Origin: Shewanella phaeophyticola
GTDB lineage: Bacteria > Pseudomonadota > Gammaproteobacteria > Enterobacterales > Shewanellaceae
Length of the DNA stretch: 64,000 nucleotides
Direction: 5' to 3'
Assembly (NCBI RefSeq): GCF_025398315.1
Contig: NZ_JAODOQ010000001.1
Span: 248,001 to 312,000, forward strand
Within the stretch, counting starts at the first letter, position 1. Each line of letters starts with the position of its first letter. Positions 40,169 through 50,193 of this stretch are shown here, one piece after another. Made by a program: the position numbers and the translations under genes. The notes under the pieces are model-generated. The model made no database searches. It had not been told where the DNA came from and saw only the letters and a program-made list of their open reading frames with translations.

Positions 40169-40987
40169 ATGGAATTAGTATCGATGCCAGGGCAAAAAGC
40201 CAAAGGCAAAGTATGGTTAGTTGGCGCAGGTCCTGGTGACGTTGAGCTATTAACCCTAAAAGCTTTTCGCATTCTTAAAAACGCTGATGCTGTGCTGTAT
40301 GACGCATTAGTGAGCCAAGATATTGTAGATCTGATTCCATCGAGTGCTGAAAAGATTGCCGTAGGCAAACGTGCGGGCAAACACAGCGCCGCTCAAGATG
40401 AAATTAATCAATTGTTAGTGACTAAGGCGTATACCCGCAAAAATGTGGTGCGCTTAAAAGGTGGCGACCCGTTTATTTTTGGCCGTGGCGGTGAAGAGCT
40501 ACAAACCTTAGTAGCGTCAGGCATCGCTTTTGAAGTAGTGCCAGGCATCACCGCTGCAAGTGGCACGTCTGCTTATGCGGGTATTCCGCTTACACATCGT
40601 GATTATGCCCAAGGTGTCACCTTTATTACCGGACATTGCCAGTTAGGTAGTCGCCCTATGGATTGGCAAGGTTATGCCAATCCTAATAACACGCTAGTGG
40701 TTTATATGGGTATTTTAAATGCCAACATTATTAGCGAAGGTTTAATCGGTGCAGGGAGAAGCGCTGATACTCCAGTGGCGATAGTTTCTAAAGCCACGAC
40801 ATCAGCACAGCAACGTTTTTTTGGAACATTGGGTGAGTTAGCCCAACTAGCAGCAGACCCAGCATTACAGATGCCAGCATTAATGATTATTGGTGAAGTG
40901 GTTGAGCTTGCAGACAACTTACACTGGTTTGAGCCGAATACAGATAAACACACATCCGATTTAGAGGCTGCAGCTAAAGCGCTGTAG
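40169..40987 (+). CDS. cobA: Uroporphyrinogen-III C-methyltransferase (SUMT)
   Basis: About 272 residues, the single-domain SUMT form. Motifs: VWLVGAGPGDVELLTLKA at the N-terminus, LYDALVSQDIVDLIP, AVGKRAGKHSAAQDEIN, VRLKGGDPFIFGRGGEEL and VPGITAASGTSAYAGIPLTHR. It uses two S-adenosylmethionine to make precorrin-2, the siroheme precursor required by CysI. GAGG is eight bases before the ATG; an in-frame GTG lies three bases earlier. In related genomes this gene usually leads cysDN; here it is followed by the SLC13 permease instead. Confidence 0.94.
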   Translation: MELVSMPGQKAKGKVWLVGAGPGDVELLTLKAFRILKNADAVLYDALVSQDIVDLIPSSAEKIAVGKRAGKHSAAQDEINQLLVTKAYTRKNVVRLKGGDPFIFGRGGEELQTLVASGIAFEVVPGITAASGTSAYAGIPLTHRDYAQGVTFITGHCQLGSRPMDWQGYANPNNTLVVYMGILNANIISEGLIGAGRSADTPVAIVSKATTSAQQRFFGTLGELAQLAADPALQMPALMIIGEVVELADNLHWFEPNTDKHTSDLEAAAKAL

Positions 40988-41170
40988 CGATACAATTTTA
41001 ACCCGCTGTTAAAGGTAATGGAGAATAATCGAAGCAGGCCGTTTTATTGCTTTTTATATCAATAAATAGCGAAATTTTCTGATAACGGCTGATTGACATA
41101 CATGTATTTTTTAATGCGTGAAAACATGGTGTGTTTATACATTTGATATCAATTTGCTTAGGTATGAGAC

Positions 41171-42895
41171 ATGAGCGAAATTTGGTTACTGTCGGTTATA
41201 TTGTTCGGGTTAGTTATTGGGTTAATTGCAGGTTTAGGTTCTCCTGCGGGGTTATTCTTTTTTGCATCACTGGCATGTTATTTATTTTCACTTGCAGATT
41301 TAAGCGTCATTTTAAGCAATTTTACAAATAATGGTCTAATAACATTAGTGCTGTTAGTGCTTGCCGCCACAGCTTTAGAAAAAACCTCTTTGTTAGGTAA
41401 AGTAAGCTATGTTGTTGGTCGAAGCACTTTATTTCCAACTTTGATTAAACTAGGGTTTTCAACAGCCTTACTATCGTCGTTTACCAACAACACTGCAGTG
41501 GTAGCTTCAATGATCAGTGTTGTTCGTCGCAACCCTACACATGCACCTGCTAAGTTATTATTACCGCTCAATTATGCGGCCATCCTTGGCGGTACATTAA
41601 CCTTAATAGGCACTTCAACTAACTTAATTGTTAACTCGTTTGTTGAAAACGCAGGTTTAGAACCATTGGGTTTTTTCGAGTTTACACAAGTGGGTGCACT
41701 GTTGGTGGTGGGGGGATTAACTTTACTGACCATTCTCGCTAACTTTTTACCCGACAGACGTGAAGAGTCAGAGGATGAGGCATTGCCTTATTTACTTGAA
41801 GCTCACGTAGCTAAAACGTCCACCCTGGTGGGTAAAAGTGTTATCGATAATCGTTTACGTGCACTTAAAAAACTTTACCTAGTTGAGTTAGAGCGTAGCG
41901 GTATTCGTATTTGCCCTGTGCCACCACAAATGGTGTTGCAAGCCGATGATGTATTGCGATTTAGCGGTGCAGTTGAGTCGGTTGAATTATTACATCAATT
42001 TGATGGCTTAGAGTGGTTTGGCAAGCAGCACGCTAAAGGCCAAAATTTGGTAGAAGCGGTATTAGCACCATCATCAAGTTTAGTGGGTACGAGCTTAAAA
42101 GACTCTCGATTTCGTGAAGTGTTTGACGCAGCGGTTATGGCGATTCGTCGTGGTCATCTACCGCTAAAAGGTGGGCTAGGTGACATCGTATTACAACCTG
42201 GTGACGTACTGCTCTTAACGCCAGGCGATCGTTTTTCAAAATGCCCTAATTTGACCACAGACTTTGCCGCCATTAGCGGTTTAGATTTGAGTGTTCGTTT
42301 AGATGAAAAGCGTGGTAATTGGGTATTAGCAGGATTTGCCTTAACCATCTTAGTGAGCATTTTTGACGTATTCCCCTTAGCTAAAGGCTTAGTATTATTA
42401 CTGCTCAGTTATGTGGCTATTAAAGCCGTGACCTTAACTGAACTTAAGCGCCGGTTCCCAATTGAATTGGTGGTTATCGTTGGCAGTGCGTTAGGATTAG
42501 CTAACCTGATGGTGGCTACTGGTTTAGCAGATCAAATGGCCCAAGGCTTATTAAGTGTGTTTAACGGTTATGGTGTATTTGCTGCATTTGCTGGCGTGTA
42601 TTTTATCACGCTAGTTGTCACAGAGCTGATAACCAACAATGCTGCCGCGGCGTTAGCATTCCCTGTTGCTTATGCAATAGCGATGAGTTTTGGTGTTGAT
42701 CCTCGCCCGTTTATTATGGCTGTGGTATTTGGCGCCAGCGCGAGTTTTATTTCTCCTTACGGTTATCAAACTAATCTGATGGTATACAACGCAGGTAATT
42801 ATAAGTTAAGTGATTTTGTTCGTTTAGGATTACCCTTATCGATTCTTTATTCTGTGATTGTATTATTGGCTGTACCGTATTTTTTCCCGTTTTAG
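41171..42895 (+). CDS. SLC13-family sodium/sulfate-type permease with TrkA-C domains
   Basis: 574 residues. Two blocks of membrane helices (about residues 1-195 and 385-574) flank a soluble section with two TrkA-C/RCK-C domains (LVGKSVIDNRLRALKKLYLV and LVGTSLKDSRFREVFDAAV). SLC13 signatures are seen in SSFTNNTAVVASM and GTSTNLIVNSFVENAG in the first half and TNNAAAALAFPVAYA in the second. Its place ahead of cysC points to sulfate uptake. The start is ATG; no strong ribosome-binding site is visible. About 180 bases separate it from cobA. Confidence 0.9.
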   Translation: MSEIWLLSVILFGLVIGLIAGLGSPAGLFFFASLACYLFSLADLSVILSNFTNNGLITLVLLVLAATALEKTSLLGKVSYVVGRSTLFPTLIKLGFSTALLSSFTNNTAVVASMISVVRRNPTHAPAKLLLPLNYAAILGGTLTLIGTSTNLIVNSFVENAGLEPLGFFEFTQVGALLVVGGLTLLTILANFLPDRREESEDEALPYLLEAHVAKTSTLVGKSVIDNRLRALKKLYLVELERSGIRICPVPPQMVLQADDVLRFSGAVESVELLHQFDGLEWFGKQHAKGQNLVEAVLAPSSSLVGTSLKDSRFREVFDAAVMAIRRGHLPLKGGLGDIVLQPGDVLLLTPGDRFSKCPNLTTDFAAISGLDLSVRLDEKRGNWVLAGFALTILVSIFDVFPLAKGLVLLLLSYVAIKAVTLTELKRRFPIELVVIVGSALGLANLMVATGLADQMAQGLLSVFNGYGVFAAFAGVYFITLVVTELITNNAAAALAFPVAYAIAMSFGVDPRPFIMAVVFGASASFISPYGYQTNLMVYNAGNYKLSDFVRLGLPLSILYSVIVLLAVPYFFPF

Positions 42896-42940
42896 TATGA
42901 GTTTTAGCGCGGTATTGGATATCGCGGTTCAGGAGCTGTT

Positions 42941-43564
42941 ATGAGCAATATTGTTTGGCATCAACATTCGATAGACCAAGCTGCCCGAGGGGCACAAAAA
43001 GGCCAAAATCCAGTGTTGTTATGGTTTACTGGTTTGTCTGGTTCAGGCAAGTCAACGCTTGCTGGCGCCCTAGAGAGAGCATTATTTGAGCACGGCTTTC
43101 ATACTTATTTGTTAGACGGTGATAACGTTCGCCACGGCTTATGTAAAGACTTAGGTTTTAGCCTTGAAGACCGTGATGAAAACTTACGTCGTGTAGGCGA
43201 AGTGGCTAAATTGATGGTTGATTCAGGCTTAGTGGTGCTGTCGGCATTTATCTCACCGACGCGTGAAGAGCGCGATCGCGTCCGTGCATTATTTTCTCAA
43301 GGTCAATTTGTTGAAGTGCATGTTTCAACGCCATTGAGTGTGTGTGAATCGCGTGATCCAAAAGGTTTATATGCCAAAGCTCGTAAAGGTGAAATTGAAA
43401 ACTTTACCGGTATTTCATCACCATACGAGGTGCCTGAATCTGCTGAGTTAACCATAGACACCAGCAAAGGCGATCTTGGCACGCAGGTGAATGGTTTATT
43501 AGCTTATTTAAAAGCTATTGAGGTGTTAAACCCGCCAAGGCAAATTGCTGGCGCGGGAATTTAA
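42941..43564 (+). CDS. cysC: Adenylyl-sulfate kinase
   Basis: 207 residues. P-loop [14 protein letters not shown], then [43 protein letters not shown] and the lid region [20 protein letters not shown], all standard for APS kinase. It converts adenylyl sulfate to PAPS, the substrate of CysH. APS itself must come from CysDN or an equivalent, not encoded in the window. AGGAG precedes the ATG. It is followed by a terminator. Confidence 0.97.
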   Translation: MSNIVWHQHSIDQAARGAQKGQNPVLLWFTGLSGSGKSTLAGALERALFEHGFHTYLLDGDNVRHGLCKDLGFSLEDRDENLRRVGEVAKLMVDSGLVVLSAFISPTREERDRVRALFSQGQFVEVHVSTPLSVCESRDPKGLYAKARKGEIENFTGISSPYEVPESAELTIDTSKGDLGTQVNGLLAYLKAIEVLNPPRQIAGAGI

Positions 43565-43598
43565 GCCGCGAATGTAAACCTCATTGAGTAAATAATTA

Positions 43599-43634
43599 AA
43601 AAAGGTTGAATATTTCTATTCAACCTTTTTTATT
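43599..43634 (+). terminator. Terminator of the SLC13-cysC unit
   Basis: AAAAAGGTTGAATA and TATTCAACCTTTTTT with a short loop, about 35 bases after cysC; symmetrical enough to serve the convergent dipeptidase gene too. Confidence 0.87.
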
Positions 43635-43651
43635 GTCTGTAACTGGATTAT

Positions 43652-44833
43652 TTAGATTAATACTTTTTTTAGGATCCGCTGCCAGTTTCCGCCCATGAAA
43701 CGATCGCGGTCGGATGATTTAAAGCGCGCTTTTTTTAAGGCGTCATCAATGCGGCTCATGCGGTCTATGTGGTTAAGTTCAGGGATAACAACATGCTTAG
43801 GCGCTACGTCAAACCCTAATACGTTTTTACTTTGCAGGCTATGCCACCAACCAAGGTACTCTTTGACCCCTTCGTTGTTATTGTTATTTAACGCTAATAA
43901 GTTTTCTTGGCCGCGCAGTGGAAAATCATTGGCCACTGCAGCGCAGTCAACACCACCGACTCTGGCAACGTATTCTATCTGTTTTATGTAATCTTCAATG
44001 GTGGGGGAGGCATTATTGGTGAGCCAAAAACTCATCATAAATACCCCAAAAACGCCACCTGTGTCGGCTACTGCTCTGATTACGTCATCTGATGAGCAGC
44101 GTGCATGATTGACAAAGTGTCTGGCTGCGCCATGACTCAGCACAATGGGCGATTGGCTGGCTTTTGCTGTATCAAGTGCGGTTTGTTCACTTGAGTGGCT
44201 AACATCGATAAGCATGTTTCTTTTGTTAAGCTCGGCAATTAGCGCATGACCGGCGGCGGTAAGAGGCTTGTTAAGCCCTTGGTTGCCATTGTTGTCTAGT
44301 GCGCCACCTGCGAAACGATTGCCGTAGTGATGGGTGAGTTGTAATACACGTAAGCCTTGCTGTTGCAATGACTCTAGTTGTGGCCAAAGTGGAGGATTGC
44401 CATTGGCTGAAATGCCATCGTCTTCGACACAATCAGCCCCTTGGATTTGAAAGTACACTGCAGTGCGTTCCTGCTCTCGAGCCTTATCTATATCGGCGCC
44501 CATGAGGCCTTGCAAGTATACCTCTGGATTTTCGCTAACGGTATTGGCTGCTTGTTTAATGCTGTTAATACAGGCTTGATAGGTGCGTTTATAATTTTTA
44601 GTGCCATCGCTTTGCTCAATAGTTTCTATTGCCGAAACGTCAGCGATAAAAGCATCGAGTTTTGAGGCTTTAACATCATTGATGTCATTGGGTAAAAAGG
44701 ACAACCCGTCAACATACAGACGGTGAGGTTGGGCTCCCCAAGCGGGAAGCGTACAAAGTGGACTTAATAATGTGGCTGCTCCAAGGCCTTTTAAGATGTG
44801 GCGGCGTGTTGGGTTGCAGACTTTTAGGGTCAT
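43652..44833 (-). CDS. Membrane dipeptidase (peptidase M19), Tat-exported
   Basis: 393 residues. The N-terminus has a twin-arginine signal (TRRHILKGLGAATLLSP then PAWGA), so it is exported folded. The M19 renal-dipeptidase domain shows LQLTHHYGNRFAGGALD, AELNKRNMLIDVSHSSEQTALD and VLSHGAARHFVNHARC, with the zinc-binding His and Asp/Glu residues. These zinc enzymes hydrolyse dipeptides, sometimes D-containing. The family is often located near transport or amino-acid genes, but here it has no clear partner. Start: ATG. Confidence 0.9.
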   Translation of the reverse strand: MTLKVCNPTRRHILKGLGAATLLSPLCTLPAWGAQPHRLYVDGLSFLPNDINDVKASKLDAFIADVSAIETIEQSDGTKNYKRTYQACINSIKQAANTVSENPEVYLQGLMGADIDKAREQERTAVYFQIQGADCVEDDGISANGNPPLWPQLESLQQQGLRVLQLTHHYGNRFAGGALDNNGNQGLNKPLTAAGHALIAELNKRNMLIDVSHSSEQTALDTAKASQSPIVLSHGAARHFVNHARCSSDDVIRAVADTGGVFGVFMMSFWLTNNASPTIEDYIKQIEYVARVGGVDCAAVANDFPLRGQENLLALNNNNNEGVKEYLGWWHSLQSKNVLGFDVAPKHVVIPELNHIDRMSRIDDALKKARFKSSDRDRFMGGNWQRILKKVLI

Positions 44834-44872
44834 TATTATTCCTTAGTTGAGGCCTATATTGGTGGCACTTTT

Positions 44873-45334
44873 TTAGGTGACACTCTCTTTGGCGTAACGT
44901 TTTATTGCTTCGGCTAATGCATTGAGGCCATTGGTTCTTGAAGGACTTAGCTGGCCACTGAGGCCTAAGCGATCAAAATAATCTGTAACTTCAAATTGGC
45001 TAATTTGTTCAGTGGTTTTCCCTTGAGTTGCCACGAGTAAAATGGCGATTAACCCTTTAACAATCCGCGCATCGCTATCTGCGAGATAAAAATGTTGGTC
45101 GTTTTTCTGATGATGATATAACCAGGCTTGGCTTTCACAGCCCTTTACCTGAGCATTATCTTGTTTAAATTCGTCAGTTAGCGCTGGTAATTGTTTACCG
45201 AGCAGCATGATATGACGATACTTATCTTGCCAGCTTTTGGCTTGTTCTATTTGTGTTACTGCTGAAGTTAACTCGGCAGGTAACACAGTAAACAGTTGAC
45301 TTTCTGGTATTTTACTTGGGCTCATTTGGGTCAT
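44873..45334 (-). CDS. SufE-family sulfur acceptor (CsdE-like)
   Basis: About 153 residues. SufE/CsdE fold: KYRHIMLLGKQLPAL, then VKGCESQAWLYHHQ with the acceptor cysteine (about residue 65), AIVKGLIAILLV, and FDRLGLSGQLSPSRTNGLNAL near the C-terminus. It accepts persulfide from its cysteine desulfurase and stimulates it. The gene lies 30 bases downstream of the desulfurase gene, so the pair corresponds to csdA-csdE. Start at ATG; a TTG two codons upstream is possible. Confidence 0.93.
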   Translation of the reverse strand: MTQMSPSKIPESQLFTVLPAELTSAVTQIEQAKSWQDKYRHIMLLGKQLPALTDEFKQDNAQVKGCESQAWLYHHQKNDQHFYLADSDARIVKGLIAILLVATQGKTTEQISQFEVTDYFDRLGLSGQLSPSRTNGLNALAEAIKRYAKESVT

Positions 45335-45372
45335 TAACAATGCTGTCTCATAAAGCGCATGGGGGTGTTAAG

Positions 45373-46631
45373 TTATAACAATAACTCTTTTACCGTATTT
45401 AGCGCATGAATAAATTGATCAATATCTTGCTTATTAGTATAGATGCCAATTGAGGCTCTACAGCAACCCGCTAAATTAAGTTCGCTCATCAGTGGCATGG
45501 CACAGTGATGACCACAGCGAACGGCAACAGCTTGTTGGTCTAGTAATATGCCAACATCCTGGTGATGCTCATTGGCTAAGTTAAATGCGACCGAACCAAT
45601 ATTATTCTGTGATGGGTTACCTGCAATGCCGTACAAGGTTATATCGCCTAAACTAAGCAATTGCTGTTGTAAATAACCCATTAACTGTTGCTCGTGGGCT
45701 GCTATATCTTGGCGCGGTAGGCACTGTAAAAATGTGATTGCAGCACCCAATCCGATCACTTCTGCAATGGCTGGCGTGCCAGCCTCAAGCCTGTTTGGCA
45801 ACTCACCATATTCAGTACGATCAAAGCTGACGGTTTTGATCATTTCGCCGCCGGTAAGCATTGGCGTTAATGTGTTTAATTGTTCAAAGCGGCCGTACAA
45901 AATACCGACACCTGTTGGATCATACATTTTATGACCTGAAAACACATAAAAGTCGCAATCAATGTGTTGTACATTGATATCAAGGTGGGCAACTGCTTGT
46001 GCGCCATCGATTAAGGTTAATGCACCTGCATTTTTAGCTTTAGCTATTAGGTCGTTAATTGGGTTTACTGTGCCTAACGCGTTGGATACATGACATAACG
46101 CGACGAGTTTAGGCTTGCATGCTAATAGTTGGTCATAGGCGTCAATATCAAGCTGAGCATTAGCTGTAAGCGGTATCGGTTTAATCACCGCCCCTGTGCG
46201 TTTAGCGAGCTCTTGCCAGGGCACGATATTGGCATGATGCGCTGCAGTATCAATTAAGATCACATCATTAGCTTGTAGCTGCGCAGTTAAGCCGTATGCG
46301 ACCATGTTGATTGATTCGGTCGTGCCGTGAGTGAAGATAATTTCTTGCGGCTTTGATGTATTAATAAAGTGGCCAACTTGCTGGCGCACTGCTTCATATT
46401 GTCTGGTGGCTGAGCCGATAATTGGTGTGCAGCGCGATGAACATTGGCATTGTTGAGCTGATAATACTCATTCATTGCATCAATCACAGCCTGAGGTTTT
46501 TGGCTGGTTGCGGCGGTGTCTAAATAGCATAAAGGATGATCGCCTAGAGTCTGTTTGAGTGCCGGGAATTGATCACGAATGGCCTGGTGAACAAATGGCG
46601 CTTGAGACGGAAATGGGGATATCGACTTCAT
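45373..46631 (-). CDS. csdA: Cysteine desulfurase (CsdA/SufS type), frame broken
   Basis: Restored length ~419 residues. Group II cysteine desulfurase: CYLDTAATSQKPQAVIDAM, FTHGTTESINMVAYG, VDGAQAVAHLD-like LIDGAQAVAHLDINVQ, FSGHKMYDPTGVGILYGR with the PLP lysine, and the active-site cysteine in VAVRCGHHCAMPLM. It supplies sulfane sulfur to the SufE-like protein encoded next to it. One base is missing at ~46409-46411; GGCC there gives H-Q-L-S-A-Q-A-T-R-Q-Y. The start is the ATG of MKSISPF; the 12 codons ahead of it are probably leader. The tas terminator lies just before the start. Confidence 0.94.
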
Positions 46632-46649
46632 GAATATGGGGTTCTTTAT

Positions 46650-46688
46650 CAAAATAAAAGACATCAAGATCTTCAGTGATCTTGATGC
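46650..46688 (-). terminator. Terminator between tas and csdA
   Basis: A perfect 10-bp stem CATCAAGATC/GATCTTGATG with a six-base loop and, on the minus strand, TCTTTTATTTT after it. It ends tas, and its T-run reaches to within ~20 bases of the csdA start codon. Confidence 0.75.
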
Positions 46689-46756
46689 CTAATGCAAGGT
46701 TTTGTCGGTAATAAGCTTAATGTTACGAGTTAGCTAATTAACTTAATGTTGCGAGT

Positions 46757-47797
46757 TTACGGGCAAGGAAAACGGTAAAGCGCTGACAGCTCGTTAATCC
46801 TAGTCATTAACTCTGTCGATAATGTCACTTTATGGCTGTCGATATTTTGTTTGAGCTGGTGCAGATCCGTTGCGCCAATAATGTTAGCTGCCACAAATTT
46901 GCGAGTATTAACAAATGCTAAGGCCATTTCTGTTGGGGTTAAGCCAAACTCACGTGCTAGATCGATATAAGCTTGGGTGGCTTGCAATGCAACCGGTGTG
47001 CTGTTGTAACGAGCAAAGCGTTTGTATACCGTAAGGCGTGCACCTTCTGGCCATTGATCGTTCTCGTATTTACCCGTTAATGTGCCAAAAGCCAATGGTG
47101 AATAAGCCAGTAATGGTACATTTTCACGATGGCTAATTTCAGACATGGCAATCTCATAACTGCGATTGAGCAAGTTATAGGGATTTTGCACACTCACAAT
47201 ACGGGGTAAATCGTGTTTTTCAGCCAACTTAAGGTATTTCATAAAGCCCCAAGGGGTTTCGTTCGAAATGCCAATATAGCGGACTTTACCTTGTTTTATC
47301 ACTTCAGCGAGGGCTTCAAGGGTGTCTAAAATAGGCGTGTAATGTTCGTCTTCATCGTGTTCATACATCATCTCGCCAAAAAAATTGGTATTTCGGTCTG
47401 GCCAATGCACTTGGTATAAATCGATGGTGTCGATTTGTAAGCGACTTAATGAGTCATCCACGGCTTGATGTACATTGCGCCAGTCAAGAGCCATATTGTC
47501 ACGAATATAGTCACCTTTAATGCCTGGGGCTGCAATTTTACTGGCAATGATCAGTTCATCACGATTCCCTTGGGCTTTTAGGTAACGACCTAAAATACGT
47601 TCGGTTTCACCCTGGGTGCTGGCTTGAGGTGGCACAGGATACATTTCGGCGGTATCAATAAAGTTAACGCCCTGGCCAATGGCATAGTCAAGTTGTGCGA
47701 AAGCTTGCTCTTGGGTATTTTGTTCGCCCCAAGTCATTGTCCCGAGGCAAATTTTACTGACCTCTAGCGTTGAATGTCCAATACGTTGATATTCCAT
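46757..47797 (-). CDS. tas: NADP(H)-dependent aldo-keto reductase Tas
   Basis: 346 residues. Aldo-keto reductase barrel: CLGTMTWGEQNTQEQAFAQL, NFIDTAEMYPVPPQASTQGE (catalytic Asp and Tyr), ELIIASKIAAPG (Lys), YQVHWPDRNTNFFGEM (His) and IGATDLHQLKQNIDS near the C-terminus. The Tas-specific insert around YPVPPQASTQGETERILG separates it from other aldo-keto reductases. Physiological substrate unknown; E. coli Tas was found through tyrosine auxotrophy suppression. AGGAGGA precedes the ATG. Monocistronic. Confidence 0.93.
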   Translation of the reverse strand: MEYQRIGHSTLEVSKICLGTMTWGEQNTQEQAFAQLDYAIGQGVNFIDTAEMYPVPPQASTQGETERILGRYLKAQGNRDELIIASKIAAPGIKGDYIRDNMALDWRNVHQAVDDSLSRLQIDTIDLYQVHWPDRNTNFFGEMMYEHDEDEHYTPILDTLEALAEVIKQGKVRYIGISNETPWGFMKYLKLAEKHDLPRIVSVQNPYNLLNRSYEIAMSEISHRENVPLLAYSPLAFGTLTGKYENDQWPEGARLTVYKRFARYNSTPVALQATQAYIDLAREFGLTPTEMALAFVNTRKFVAANIIGATDLHQLKQNIDSHKVTLSTELMTRINELSALYRFPCP

Positions 47798-47941
47798 TAT
47801 CTTCCTCCTATGGAATGTGCTTAATTTGAGGCTACCAAGCTTTCATCCACTTGCAAAGCGCTATCAAACTGTTAGGAGAGGACTGCTTAAAAAACACTCT
47901 AAAAGCAACGGGTGCAGAAGATTAATGGAATGCTTTTTAAG

Positions 47942-48454
47942 CTATAAGTCCATTATCATGGCGATTTCGCAGGCATCGTGACCGGTTTCGCCTAAATGCT
48001 GACAGTGGATAAAACCGAGTTTTTCGTAGAGCGCTAAGGCTTCAACTAACACTGCTGTGGTTTCTAAATACATCGATTGGTATTGCTGATTTTTAGCAAA
48101 TGCAATGCATTGCTGTGTGAGCTTTTTAGCCAAACCCTGGCCACGGATGGTGCGGTTAAAATACATTTTTTGCAGTTCGCACACACCGATATTGCCCGCA
48201 AGGGCTGCAACGCCTGCGCCGCCCACGACCTTACCTTGGTATTCAATCACCCAATATTGTGAGCCTTGTGCTTGGTATACTTCGCTTAAGCAGTCGAGGG
48301 TTTTGTCGGCTACGCTGAAGCCTTTGTCTGGGGTTAAGCCGTATTCTGCTGACACTTCACGGATCACTGCTGCCAATGCGGCATCATCTTGTGCTGTGAG
48401 TGGACGGATTATGGCATCGACGCTGTGGCTTAAAATGCTAGAGTGTTGAGTCAT
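47942..48454 (-). CDS. GNAT-family N-acetyltransferase
   Basis: About 170 residues from the ATG of [13 protein letters not shown] fold: [20 protein letters not shown] at the start, [37 protein letters not shown] (acetyl-CoA binding R/QxxGxG/A) and [20 protein letters not shown]. The acceptor is unknown. The start overlaps the restored end of yjjX by 17 bases, so the two are probably translationally coupled; the longer ORF upstream is actually the yjjX C-terminus region in another frame. Confidence 0.85.
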   Translation of the reverse strand: MTQHSSILSHSVDAIIRPLTAQDDAALAAVIREVSAEYGLTPDKGFSVADKTLDCLSEVYQAQGSQYWVIEYQGKVVGGAGVAALAGNIGVCELQKMYFNRTIRGQGLAKKLTQQCIAFAKNQQYQSMYLETTAVLVEALALYEKLGFIHCQHLGETGHDACEIAMIMDL

Positions 48455-49011
48455 TAAATAATTCCGCATTAATAAAGGGAGCCATAGCCAGTAACAACGC
48501 TTGGGTATAAATGCTTTCACGGGTGGCTAAACCTTGAGTCAGTAGGCCTATCGCGCCGCCTTTTTGTTTAATATTTTGGGTGCTAAACATTCGGTCCATT
48601 ACATGGCTCCAGTTCTTCGCCAGCGGCTAGAGCATTATATACGGTCGGCGGTAAGGGTAAGTTGGCGCTGCGACCAACAGATAAAGTGCCATTACTGATA
48701 ATCGCCATATAAGCAAACGTTGCTGGATCATTGTCAAAATGGTCAACGCCGCCTTCCATTGCCACATAAAAGTCGGCAGTTTGTGTTTGTTGTTGACAAT
48801 ATTGAGCGCGATTAATGGCGCCTAGTTTGGTTTCGGCTTCTGTCATTGGTTGTTCTGCCACTTTTGAAGGAGCATGCATACCTTGGCAGCGCACAGTGCT
48901 GTTAGGGTAATACTGCGCAATGGCGTTTTTAGCGGCATTAATTTTTACTGGGTTGGTAGAACCGACAATAATATTGATGCAGTGAAGATGGTCGTGATGA
49001 GTTGTTGTCAT
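48438..49011 (-). CDS. yjjX: Inosine/xanthosine triphosphatase YjjX, frame broken
   Basis: Restored length ~190 residues. HAM1-like nucleotide house-cleaning enzyme: [60 protein letters not shown] and [14 protein letters not shown]. After the break come [22 protein letters not shown] and [19 protein letters not shown], the normal YjjX ending. It hydrolyses ITP and XTP arising by oxidation or deamination. The break is GGCTCC at 48605-48610 on the plus strand for an expected GGCCC (E-E-L-G-H-V-M). Coupled to the GNAT gene that follows. Confidence 0.9.
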
Positions 49012-49279
49012 AAGTTGTCGTTATTCAGTGTTCAGTATTGAATTTATCGGGTAGTGATATTAACCACTTTGTGTTGTTTTAGATGAATTTTTACATTTTT
49101 AGCTTAATGAATATTATCACTAAGTGGATATAAATATATATAAAACAGTTGGTTGTGATTTTGGTATGAAACCTGCTTAGTAATAGCCATTAAGGTGCAA
49201 ATATGTATTAGTCAGTTTGCGACTAAGCTTATGTACCAGCCTATTCTATTCCGAATCTCTTTTAAAAGGAATTTAACCT

Positions 49280-50084
49280 ATGTCTATTCGTATTGCGACC
49301 ATTAGCCTAACTGTAGGTTTAGTATTAGGTGCGACAATTTTTGGCGCGTCCTACACCGAAGCGGAGTCGGTTTTTTCATTATCGGAATCTACCGAAGTGA
49401 ATGCCGATCTAACACATACCCAACAAAAAATGACCTTAGACAGTCAATCACTAAGCCAATTAGTGGCTAATACTGGCGCGGGTAAATTAATCGTTAAAGG
49501 TGTAGAGGGGCAAACACAAATAGAAGTCACCGCAGATATTTATACCGATAAAAACAGCGACGATGTTGAGATTGAATTAACCCTAAACAAGCAAGGCGAC
49601 AATGCCAAGTTTGTGGCCGATATTCAGTCTGATGGTTTTATGGAGCAATCGCCTTATATCGATGTGTTTATTACTGTGCCAGCGACTTTAGCGCTTGATA
49701 TTACTGACGGTTCAGGAGCCTATTGAAATCAATGATGCAATGGCGGCGATTAAACTAAACGATGGCTCAGGTAGCATAGTGATGGAGCGCATAGGCGCAG
49801 TAAGCCTGGCTGATGGTTCAGGCTCAATTAACATGAAAGATGTCAATGGTAATGTAACTTTGCAAGACGGTTCTGGCTCTATCAACATTTCACAAGTTGC
49901 CGGTGATATTGAGGTTAGCGATGTTTCTGGCTCGATTAATATCGACCAGGTCAACGGTAAAGTCACCATTAGTGACGGTTCGGGCGGCATTAATGTGAGT
50001 CATACTCAAGGGCTTGAAATTGTTAACGCGGGTTCTGGTGGGGTTAATCATCAGTACATTGATGGACCTGTAATCATTAATTAA
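49280..50084 (+). CDS. Exported DUF4097-like repeat protein, frame broken
   Basis: Restored length ~267 residues. Signal peptide at the N-terminus (ISLTVGLVLGATIFGASYTEA). The N-terminal half (VANTGAGKLIVKGVEGQTQI, VFITVPATLALDI) matches the DUF4097/putative adhesin domain. The C-terminal half is a run of about five or six ~18-residue units built on DGSGSI: LNDGSGSIVMERIG, LADGSGSINMKDVN, LQDGSGSINISQVA, VSDVSGSINIDQVN, ISDGSGGINVSH. This should form a right-handed beta-solenoid. One extra base at 49715-49720 (GGAGCC) breaks the frame; GGGCC restores D-G-S-G-P-I-E-I. Function unknown; probably periplasmic or surface-exposed. Confidence 0.8.
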
Positions 50085-50193
50085 TCTTTTATCCCTTATA
50101 GACAGTAAAACCTACTTGTTATTGCAGGTTTTGTTTTAAAGCCTAAATTAATCGTGGCATGATGCAGCATTGATTTAGCAAGGATAAAGCACA

